Assembly: GCA_028706405.1 (NCBI GenBank)
Contig: JAQWBM010000014.1
Location: 1-42,577 of the forward strand
From: Eubacteriales bacterium
GTDB taxonomy: Bacteria > Bacillota > Clostridia > Peptostreptococcales > Anaerovoracaceae
Length of the DNA stretch: 42,577 nucleotides
Direction of reading: 5' to 3'
Part shown: positions 8,737 to 15,431 of the stretch, in pieces
Numbering within the stretch: the stretch's first letter is position 1
Layout: every line of letters begins with the position of its first letter
The notes under the pieces: generated by a model
What the model was told of the DNA's origin: nothing
Seen by the model: only the letters and a program-made list of their open reading frames with translations
Database searches by the model: none
Made by a program: the position numbers and the translations under genes

Positions 8737-9945
8737 TTGAACAAGGTAAAAATAGGAAAATATGAAATAACTACAGATTTTTTAATATTTCTGATTATCA
8801 GCGTCCTTATGGGGATCGTAGCTGCCGTGGAAAATACTTCACTTGCGAACCGATTATATGAGGAACTTAATTTTACGGTTATGCAGCGGTCAATGCTTGA
8901 GACTCCCCGAGAGCTGCCGGGGCTTTTGACTGTGGTTATTATAGGCATGCTTAACAGCCTTGGAGATATAAGGATCGCCGCTTTTGCTAATATAATCGGC
9001 GGGATTGGGCTGATGTTTTTTGGTCTTGTGCCGAATCAATTCTCCCTCATATTGATATTTCTGGTTGTTTTCAGTACAGGTCAACACCTTTACGTTCCCA
9101 TGAACAACAGCATAACCATGAGCTTTGCCCATGGTCAGAACTTCGGACAAAGGCTGGGACAAATTCAAGGACTTGGAAGCCTTTCCATCATCGTTGCCAG
9201 CGCCGTGCTTTTTCTTCTGTACCGATTTTTTAATGTTTCATATCAGGTAGTTTTTGTTTTTGCATCATTTGCAATGATTCTGGCGGGAATCCTGTTTCTG
9301 TTTATGAAGAGCGACGGAACGAAAGTCGCCGGAAAGAAACGGTTTGTTTTCCGAAAGGAATACTATCTTTATTATATAATGTCAATTATAAACGGAGCCA
9401 GAAAGCAGATCACACTTACCTTTGTCCCCTGGCTTATCATCGATATTTTTCAGCAGCCGGTAACTACGATCACATTGCTTTTTTTTATCGTATGCGTAAT
9501 CAATATTTTCTTTAAACCTTGGTTTGGCAGTCTGATAGACAAAAAAGGCGAGCGCTGTGCCATGCAGCTGGAAGCGATCGTCATGTTTGTTGCATGTATC
9601 GGATTTATCTTTGCAAAATCGTGGTTTTCCTTTTCCACAGCACTTATTATAGTAGGCTTTTGTTATGTGATCGATAAGCTGATGGAGTCGGCTTCGATGG
9701 CTCGTGCCACTTATGCCAAAAGAATTTCCAAGGATCCTTCCGAGGTAGCAAGAACCCTGTCCATGGGTTTGAGCATGGATCATATTGTATCCATGATTAT
9801 CCCTGTTTTGGCAGGCTATGTATGGTATGCAAACGGTACGGACGGATACAAATTTGTATTTATCGGTGCATTGTTTATTTCTCTGCTGAACTTCTTCATC
9901 GCTTCAAAGCTGGAGAAAAAATACACTCCGGAAGCTTCAAAATGA
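8737..9945 (+). CDS. MFS transporter
   Basis: A membrane protein of about 402 aa with roughly twelve hydrophobic segments, of major facilitator type; the loop SLIDKKGERCAMQLE resembles the family's cytoplasmic G-x-x-x-D-(K/R)-x-G motif. The substrate cannot be told. Start choice: an ATG at 8707 opens the frame ten codons earlier, but it has no SD and sits almost at the predicted transcription start; TTG 8737 is preceded by AGAAGG at 8721-8726 and is preferred. The gene stands alone between two SLH genes and has its own promoter with an overlapping inverted repeat, so it may respond to a specific regulator not seen here. Efflux or sugar uptake are both possible. Confidence 0.82.
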   Translation: MNKVKIGKYEITTDFLIFLIISVLMGIVAAVENTSLANRLYEELNFTVMQRSMLETPRELPGLLTVVIIGMLNSLGDIRIAAFANIIGGIGLMFFGLVPNQFSLILIFLVVFSTGQHLYVPMNNSITMSFAHGQNFGQRLGQIQGLGSLSIIVASAVLFLLYRFFNVSYQVVFVFASFAMILAGILFLFMKSDGTKVAGKKRFVFRKEYYLYYIMSIINGARKQITLTFVPWLIIDIFQQPVTTITLLFFIVCVINIFFKPWFGSLIDKKGERCAMQLEAIVMFVACIGFIFAKSWFSFSTALIIVGFCYVIDKLMESASMARATYAKRISKDPSEVARTLSMGLSMDHIVSMIIPVLAGYVWYANGTDGYKFVFIGALFISLLNFFIASKLEKKYTPEASK

Positions 9946-10005
9946 TCAGACACCAGTATTCATGGGAGTTTTTGCAGATAATTACGTTGAATGTTAACAG
10001 ACCTG

Positions 10006-10030
10006 TAATATGTCTGTAATGGACATATTA
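10006..10030. repeat. 9-bp palindrome over the first S-layer promoter
   Basis: TAATATGTC and GACATATTA are perfect inverted repeats around the 7-base loop TGTAATG. The right arm covers four bases of the -35 box at 10020-10025. This is a likely operator; a weak hairpin terminator for the MFS gene is the alternative. Confidence 0.5.
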
Positions 10031-10048
10031 ATTTCAGACCGATATAAT
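10020..10048 (+). promoter_or_regulatory. S-layer promoter P1
   Basis: TGGACA (10020-10025) and TATAAT (10043-10048) with a 17-base spacer: 11 of 12 consensus bases. It would give a leader of about 270 bases. Confidence 0.55.
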
Positions 10049-10118
10049 GGAAATGAACCTTGAAGAACAACCCCTGGGCGCCATCCGGAATCATTGAAAA
10101 TTTCTTGTTTTGGATGTA

Positions 10119-10137
10119 TTACATTTTGGTTACATTT
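10119..10137 (+). repeat. Phased direct repeat upstream of promoter P2
   Basis: TTACATTT occurs twice, 11 bases apart (10119-10126 and 10130-10137), one helical turn, ending 11 bases before the P2 -35 box. The position suits an activator or UP-element-like site; function is inferred from spacing only. Confidence 0.4.
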
Positions 10138-10148
10138 GAAAGTAGTTG

Positions 10149-10177
10149 TTGACTGCCTTATGGGCAAAAGGTATAAT
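10149..10177 (+). promoter_or_regulatory. S-layer promoter P2
   Basis: TTGACT (10149-10154) and TATAAT (10172-10177) with a 17-base spacer, 11 of 12 consensus bases. Transcription would begin near 10184, leaving an mRNA leader of about 140 bases. Confidence 0.65.
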
Positions 10178-10243
10178 TCATTGTGATAGAATATGCGGTT
10201 GATGCACGACTGCGTTTCTATAGAAAATGTCAAATTATCTTCA

Positions 10244-10290
10244 GAAGGGGAGGATAATTTGAGCAAAAAAACTAAAAAAAACTCCCCTTC
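10244..10290 (+). promoter_or_regulatory. Possible SD-sequestering stem in the S-layer leader
   Basis: GAAGGGGAG (10244-10252), which contains the SD of the candidate leader peptide, is a perfect 9-base complement of CTCCCCTTC (10282-10290). A competing small hairpin, CTCC with GGAG (10282-10285 and 10291-10294), would free that SD. Two exclusive folds suggest translational control; not computed. Confidence 0.4.
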
Positions 10291-10327
10291 GGAGAAAAAT
10301 ACCTTAAAAGGAGGAATTTTTGAATGA
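10259..10327 (+). CDS. Candidate 22-aa leader peptide of the S-layer gene
   Basis: A TTG start at 10259 follows the SD AGGGGAGGA by about 4 bases and opens a 22-codon frame: a lysine-rich peptide beginning MSKKTKKNS and ending KGGIFE. Its TGA (10325-10327) overlaps the S-layer ATG (10324-10326) in the ATGA arrangement typical of translational coupling, and the S-layer's own SD (AGGAGG, 10309-10314) lies inside its last codons. Ribosomes finishing the peptide would be positioned to restart on the S-layer frame. The frame, SD and overlap are visible; translation and a coupling role are inference. The run could also be an untranslated leader with chance codons. Confidence 0.4.
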   Translation: MSKKTKKNSPSEKNTLKGGIFE

Positions 10328-12825
10328 GAAAAGTATTATCATTTGTACTGGTTTTGTCACTGGTACTTGGTAGCTTCTCAATGGCATTCGCTGCTGATTC
10401 AGCATCAGGTCTTTCAGACGTAGCCGGAAATGCCAACGAAGACGCTATCCAGGTAGCTTATGATCTTGACATTATAACCGGTAATCCCAATGGAACTTAC
10501 TTACCAGAAAAAGCTGTAAACAGAGCAGAATTTGCTGCGCTGATTACAAGGGCTCTTGCTATTCCTGAAAGTGCGCTTGCAGGTTATACAACCACAAGCT
10601 TCAAAGACATTGAAGGATATAACTGGGCTGTTTCTTACCTTGCATTTTGCCAGTCCAAAGGCATCATGATTGGTGATGGTCAAGGAAATGCAATGCCGGG
10701 AAGAACAATCAGCGTAAACGAAGCTATGACCATGGCCCTTAGAGCTATCGGTTACACAAACAACTCTGCATTGCTTGTTGGCGTATGGCCTGCAAACTAT
10801 GTATCCATTGCTCAGAATGAAAGCTTGTATGACGATGTTGCTAAAACTACTGAAGTCAACAAAGCAAGTGCTGCTCAGATCATCTACAACCTGCTGACCG
10901 TTCAGAAGGTTGCAGTAAACACTGACGGAGCAACTGATTTCCTTTGGAAAGACAACAAGAATTCTGTTGAAGCAAATCTTCTCAACACCAACTTAGGCGC
11001 TACAGAGGATAAAGATGTAATCTTGGGTGTTAAATATGACTATGACAATTCTCTGATCAACATCACCGGCAAGATTGGCTCTTTCGGTACCGCTTATAAA
11101 AACAAAGACGGCGACCTGGTTGCCTTCACAGTGGACTCAACTGCCCTGACAGGAAAGGTTGAAGACGGCAAGTTCAAGGTCGGCGACACCAAGTATGAAT
11201 TTGCAGCCACATCCAGCCTTACAACGGATACTGCCGTATTTGCAAATACAGGAGTCATTGATAACGCGACATATTCAGGCATCAAGCTTACTGCGGCTAA
11301 CGTTAACCAGGCAGCGGCAGACTATAACGATGGTTCTACCGTAATCATCAATGCCGATGTATCCGGAAAGAGACTTAACGATGTTTATTCCGTAGTTTGC
11401 TGGAGCGCTGACGATGCTGATCTGGCTGACGCCAACGTACAGGAAGACATTGATGATAAGGAACTGCTTGGCAATGATTTCGCCGAAACCGATGACGGCG
11501 ACATTGATATGAAGTCATTCCAGCTGGTAGGCGTATCTGCTCTTAAGGATATTGCTAAAGATGATGTAGTTTACGTTTACACTGACGGCAGCGATATCAG
11601 AAAGGTAGCAGTAGGAACAGAGACAGTTGAAGGTACGGTTGAAGAAATCGACGAAGACAGCAAAACTGTCACGGTCGGCGAAAAGAGCTATAAGCTCCCC
11701 GAGGTAGTTAATGCTAAAGTTGTCGGCGACTTTGAGATCGATGATGATGGTATCTTCTATCTGGATTATTCCGGAAAGATATTTGACTTCGACGGAACCT
11801 CAGGCGCAACCAACACTTATGGCGTAGTTCAGGGTACCGACATTGAAACTGTCAACGAAACCCTTAACAGCGCGAAAGTCAGACTCTACCTCTCCAACGA
11901 CAGTGAAAAGACATTCACTTTAGCTAAGAAAAAGGCTAAAATTGATTGGATCACAACTACAAGTACGGCTGCTACAGCCAGCGCGGTCACTACCGGTGCC
12001 CTGGTCGGATACAGCCTTGACAGCAATGGAGACATCAAGTCTCTTGATGTCCGCACGGCCACAAATGCCACAGTCAAATTGGGCGCGAAGGTCGTTTACG
12101 TGGGCAGCGCATCCAAGGACCTTGCTTCCAACGCAGTAGTATTCACCTACAAGAATGATCCGAAAGCGATCGATACCTATGATGTTGCAAAGGTAAGCGA
12201 AGTCTCGAAGAACGTCAATCTTTCCAGTGCTACAAGCCCGGCTTCCGTGATTTATAATAAGGACGGCAAAGTCGCAGCCCTGTTTGTCGATGTATCAAAC
12301 GTAGATGCTGACGAAGATGCTGTATACGGTGTATTCAATGCAAGATCCTCTTTGAAGGATGGCGACGATACCATTTATAAATTCACCGGATTCATTGATG
12401 GAACCGCATTCACAAAGAAGACAGATGACGATGACTCTGCATTTAATAACAAAGTAAGAAAATTTGGAGTCTACAAGATCAAGGTTGATGTAAACGACGT
12501 TATCACAGATATTATTAGTTTGGAGAACGCCGTAACGCCGAAGACCAAGACCACAGACGGAGTAAGCGGAAATATCCTTGGCGCTAATACTTCAGGAGTG
12601 ATCACTGATCTCAATTCCGACAGAACGGTAGTCACAATCGGCATTAACAAGTATAGCATTGATGATGACGCAGTTGTTTACAAGTATGATCCGAATGGAG
12701 GCGACAAGAGATACTCTGAATCCAGTATTTCCAAACTGAGAAAGGGTTACACTGTAAGCCTGTATGATACAAAGGGTGAAGACGCCAATGGCGATGCATC
12801 CGTAGTAATCTACATCGAAGACTAA
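10324..12825 (+). CDS. Probable major S-layer protein with N-terminal SLH domains
   Basis: An 833-aa secreted protein. Residues 1-23 are a signal peptide (cleavage near MAFAAD). SLH 1 is at about 30-80 (IITGNPNGTYLPEKAVNRAE), SLH 2 at about 94-145, and a degenerate SLH 3 at about 150-195 contains GVWPANY. The remaining 630 residues are strongly acidic and rich in Asp, Val, Thr and Lys with almost no Cys, as expected for a self-assembling, calcium-dependent S-layer array. Supporting evidence: AGGAGG nine bases before the ATG, two near-consensus promoters, a long leader and a strong terminator at 12863. That combination is the best in the window, so I infer it is the main S-layer protein. A less abundant SLH surface protein remains possible. 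Confidence 0.88.
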   Translation: MRKVLSFVLVLSLVLGSFSMAFAADSASGLSDVAGNANEDAIQVAYDLDIITGNPNGTYLPEKAVNRAEFAALITRALAIPESALAGYTTTSFKDIEGYNWAVSYLAFCQSKGIMIGDGQGNAMPGRTISVNEAMTMALRAIGYTNNSALLVGVWPANYVSIAQNESLYDDVAKTTEVNKASAAQIIYNLLTVQKVAVNTDGATDFLWKDNKNSVEANLLNTNLGATEDKDVILGVKYDYDNSLINITGKIGSFGTAYKNKDGDLVAFTVDSTALTGKVEDGKFKVGDTKYEFAATSSLTTDTAVFANTGVIDNATYSGIKLTAANVNQAAADYNDGSTVIINADVSGKRLNDVYSVVCWSADDADLADANVQEDIDDKELLGNDFAETDDGDIDMKSFQLVGVSALKDIAKDDVVYVYTDGSDIRKVAVGTETVEGTVEEIDEDSKTVTVGEKSYKLPEVVNAKVVGDFEIDDDGIFYLDYSGKIFDFDGTSGATNTYGVVQGTDIETVNETLNSAKVRLYLSNDSEKTFTLAKKKAKIDWITTTSTAATASAVTTGALVGYSLDSNGDIKSLDVRTATNATVKLGAKVVYVGSASKDLASNAVVFTYKNDPKAIDTYDVAKVSEVSKNVNLSSATSPASVIYNKDGKVAALFVDVSNVDADEDAVYGVFNARSSLKDGDDTIYKFTGFIDGTAFTKKTDDDDSAFNNKVRKFGVYKIKVDVNDVITDIISLENAVTPKTKTTDGVSGNILGANTSGVITDLNSDRTVVTIGINKYSIDDDAVVYKYDPNGGDKRYSESSISKLRKGYTVSLYDTKGEDANGDASVVIYIED

Positions 12826-12862
12826 TCTCAAACACACTTAAAACAAAATATGTATAAACCTT

Positions 12863-12895
12863 ATGAAGGACAGAGCAATCTGTCCTTCATTATTA
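12863..12895 (+). terminator. Terminator of the S-layer gene
   Basis: A perfect 12-bp stem (ATGAAGGACAGA, loop GCAA, TCTGTCCTTCAT) followed by TATT, 37 bases after the stop codon. The tail is short in T, but the stem is strong and the GCAA tetraloop is stable. Confidence 0.75.
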
Positions 12896-12932
12896 AAGAC
12901 ATATGTAAAATAATTGAAAAATGATAAATATA

Positions 12933-12961
12933 TTGAAAACACTAAAATTACGCACTTTAAT
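12933..12961 (+). promoter_or_regulatory. Candidate promoter for a short open frame
   Basis: TTGAAA (12933-12938) and TTTAAT (12956-12961) with a 17-base spacer, just upstream of the open frame that ends at 13147. Confidence 0.35.
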
Positions 12962-13048
12962 TATAAACACAATTTAATATCATAGGCAGTGGGCATATCC
13001 TTTGCTTCATTTAAACGCACATTGGATTTGACGCTTGAGAAGGGGGAA

Positions 13049-13147
13049 ATGGAAATATCAGACAGAGAATTATTGGAATTGATTGCACCAAAGTCGGCGG
13101 AATTGAAACGCAAGTTACAGGAGTTCGATGAAATCACAAGACAATAA
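13049..13147 (+). CDS. Small open frame of unknown function, or 3' remnant of a gene
   Basis: A 32-aa frame from ATG 13049, with GAGAAGG at 13037-13043 as a possible SD. The product is charged and helical (MEISDRELLELIAPK at the start, LQEFDEITRQ at the end). The same frame is open back to the TAG at 12983 and reads as protein-like (GISFASFKRTLDLTLEKG), so it may be the tail of a decayed longer gene. A promoter-like sequence lies at 12933. I do not recognise the family. The rest of the 433-base gap between the S-layer gene and the next SLH gene holds only the two terminators listed. Confidence 0.3.
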   Translation: MEISDRELLELIAPKSAELKRKLQEFDEITRQ

Positions 13148-13183
13148 AAACGAGCACCACAACCTTTCAAAGTTGAAGTGCTC
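13145..13183 (-). terminator. Terminator of the 709-aa SLH gene
   Basis: GAGCAC and GTGCTC arms enclose a second CAAC/GTTG stem. On the minus strand the hairpin is followed by GTTTTTATT, a good rho-independent tail, about 76 bases after the stop of the gene at 13259. On the plus strand the tail (ATCTTTCTTCT) is weaker but could also stop transcription. Confidence 0.65.
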
Positions 13184-13258
13184 ATCTTTCTTCTGCCTAC
13201 CGTTTGATCCGGTCCCCGGCAATCGTTTGGTCAGGGGTTCGTCCGTTACGTTATATGA

Positions 13259-15388
13259 TTACATATTCTTTAGCCTGTAAATAATAGCGGATATTTGTGC
13301 ACGTGTAAGATTACCCTGCGGATAAAGCTTGTTATCATCGCTGCCAGTAATGATCTTCGCCTTTACCAAGGCCGCCACTGCACTTTTAGAGTAATCAGAT
13401 ATCGCTAAATAGTCTGCATAGCCGGTCAGGCTGCTTATTTCTCCGGAAGGAATAGTCGTGCTGGTGATGTTCATAGCTCTCAAAGCCAGTACCATAGCAT
13501 CTTCTCTGGTGATATAACTCTCCGGCTTAAACTTATTATTTGTGCCCTGCGCTATTCCAAGAGCTTTGGCCGTTTGCACAGCGGTGTAATAATAGCTGTT
13601 GGCGGGAACATCTGCAAAGCTGGTCGTAGTAGAGCTTGTCTTGAAGTTCAGTGCCCTGTAAAGAATTAACATAAAATCTCCGCGTTTAACACGGGAAGCA
13701 GGCTCATAAAGCTTTTTATCATTGCTGCTGGTGGTTCCCGCAATGATTCCCGCCTCATAGAGGCTGTCTATGTAAGGGACCGCCCATGAATAAGATGTGT
13801 CCACATCCTTAAAATATTTTGACGATACCAGCGTGCCGGGCTGCGTCGGTGTAGTGGTTCCGGCGGAAGAAAGTTGTATTTGTATCTTTCCGGAATAAGA
13901 CAGTCCGTTCACATCATATCCGGTATAGTCGATTGTAACGGTGCCTGAAACATTATTTGCAGGGACAAAAGCCACATTTAAAAGATATGGCGATCCATCG
14001 TAATAATATTTTGTGGAAGCTTTGATCTTGGACGTATAATTCCCACTTGAGTTATAACCGTAATACAAAGTTCCAAATGATGATGACGGCAGTGTAAATG
14101 TAACATAATTTAGCTGGCTGCCCATAAGCTTCTTGCAGACATTATTAAAATCACTATCCTTCATGTAGGCCGCAGCATTTATTTTACCTGTATAATTTAT
14201 TATATCTGCGCTGAGGTCGCTGCTGTCTTTTGAGATTATGACATATCCGGAAAAGGATTTACCTTTCACATCATATCCCTTAAACTTGATTTCGCAGGAA
14301 CCCTTAAAACTGTTACTCGGCACAAAAGTCACATCGGATATATACGGAGAGCTGTCGTAATAGTATTTCTTTGAGGAATTGACGACCGATGAATACTCAC
14401 CGTTTTTGTACTTATAATATAAAGTTCCTTTTGAAGCCGAAGGAGCAGTAAAGCTAACATAATCGAGTCCTTTATCATTCAATTCTTTACAGACATCATT
14501 AAAATCTTTTTCATCGAAATTAACGACATTACTGCTGCCTTTAATTTTGTAAGTAATTGTATCTTCTTTTGAAGCATCATCATCTTCATCAACGGTTATT
14601 TTTATTCTCCCGGAATAGCTATCACCTTCCACATCATATCCCGTGTATTTAATCGTTACGGTACCTGAAAAATTAACATCAGGAACAAATGTTACTTTGG
14701 AAATATAGGGCGAACGATCCTCATAGTAATATTTTTTAGATGAACCGACTTCTATATTATCATCACCATCCTCATCGTAATTATAATAAAGTATGCCGTC
14801 ATCATCATCAGGGAGCGTGAACTTCACATAATCGAGATCCTCTCCTTGAATTTTCTCACAGGCATCAAAAAAATCATCCTCCTCAAATGTTATATAATCC
14901 TTGTCATAATCGATTTTATAAGTTATGGTGCCTGAGGAGCCTTTGTTTTTTACTGTAATTTTAATCTTCCCGGAACAATCGTCACCGTCTATATCATAAC
15001 CGGTATATTTGATGGTTAAAGTACCGGAATAATCTTCATCGGGAACGAAAGTAACTCGGGAGATATAAGGTGAGCGGTCCTCATAGTAATACTTTTTGGA
15101 TGAGCTGACCTTTGTATAATCATTGTCGTCCTCATCATAACTATAGTATAGAATCCCCTCATCTTTGTCCGGAAGATCAAATTTCACATAATCCAATACT
15201 TCCCCTGTAACGTCTTCGCATTCATCGTTAAAATCTTCTTCATCAAAATCAAGCGTTTCATCCGAATCCATCGAGTATTTGATGTCATCTGCGTTATCCG
15301 TCGCCGCAAAGGCGTTTGACGGCATGAAACAGAAAACTATCGCAACAGCCAGGAATACGGAAAAAACTCTTTTTAAACCTTTAAGCAT
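13259..15388 (-). CDS. Surface protein with four tyrosine-rich repeats and C-terminal SLH domains
   Basis: A 709-aa secreted protein. Residues 1-28 are a signal peptide (ends SNAFAA). Four repeats of about 110 residues lie at roughly 37-146, 155-266, 277-386 and 395-507. Each contains LDYVxFTLP, GxLYYxY, SSKKYYY-(E)D-xSPYIS, VTFVP and YTGYD-(V/I)-xG-xSGxIxI. Three SLH domains follow at about 525-580, 590-640 and 655-709, the last ending NLTRAQISAIIYRLKN. Repeats 1 and 2 are very acidic (runs such as YDEDDND), repeats 3 and 4 are Ser/Asn-rich instead. SLH domains are C-terminal here, unlike the other SLH proteins in the window. The SD AAGGGGG precedes the ATG. It lies 43 bases after the O-antigen-ligase-like gene and probably shares its transcript. 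Confidence 0.88.
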   Translation of the reverse strand: MLKGLKRVFSVFLAVAIVFCFMPSNAFAATDNADDIKYSMDSDETLDFDEEDFNDECEDVTGEVLDYVKFDLPDKDEGILYYSYDEDDNDYTKVSSSKKYYYEDRSPYISRVTFVPDEDYSGTLTIKYTGYDIDGDDCSGKIKITVKNKGSSGTITYKIDYDKDYITFEEDDFFDACEKIQGEDLDYVKFTLPDDDDGILYYNYDEDGDDNIEVGSSKKYYYEDRSPYISKVTFVPDVNFSGTVTIKYTGYDVEGDSYSGRIKITVDEDDDASKEDTITYKIKGSSNVVNFDEKDFNDVCKELNDKGLDYVSFTAPSASKGTLYYKYKNGEYSSVVNSSKKYYYDSSPYISDVTFVPSNSFKGSCEIKFKGYDVKGKSFSGYVIISKDSSDLSADIINYTGKINAAAYMKDSDFNNVCKKLMGSQLNYVTFTLPSSSFGTLYYGYNSSGNYTSKIKASTKYYYDGSPYLLNVAFVPANNVSGTVTIDYTGYDVNGLSYSGKIQIQLSSAGTTTPTQPGTLVSSKYFKDVDTSYSWAVPYIDSLYEAGIIAGTTSSNDKKLYEPASRVKRGDFMLILYRALNFKTSSTTTSFADVPANSYYYTAVQTAKALGIAQGTNNKFKPESYITREDAMVLALRAMNITSTTIPSGEISSLTGYADYLAISDYSKSAVAALVKAKIITGSDDNKLYPQGNLTRAQISAIIYRLKNM

Positions 15389-15431
15389 TTGGTATACCCC
15401 CTTATAAATATAAATTGACTATATGATATTC

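Larger units (their letters stand above)
9946..10258 (+). promoter_or_regulatory. S-layer gene control region
   Basis: These 313 bases between the MFS gene and the candidate leader peptide contain two promoters, a palindrome and a phased direct repeat, each listed separately. I see no protein-coding gene in them. The layout (two near-consensus promoters and a leader of at least 140 bases) fits a very highly expressed S-layer gene. Confidence 0.6.

Noticed and set aside
9994..10266. Minus-strand frame across the S-layer control region
   Set aside because: No SD and it overlaps two promoters and a palindrome that are better explained as regulatory.
12592..12837. Minus-strand frames at the end of the S-layer gene
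   Set aside because: Antisense to clear coding sequence, with no protein-family features.
12961..13185. Minus-strand 74-aa frame
   Set aside because: It crosses the terminator hairpin and is antisense to a more protein-like plus-strand frame.
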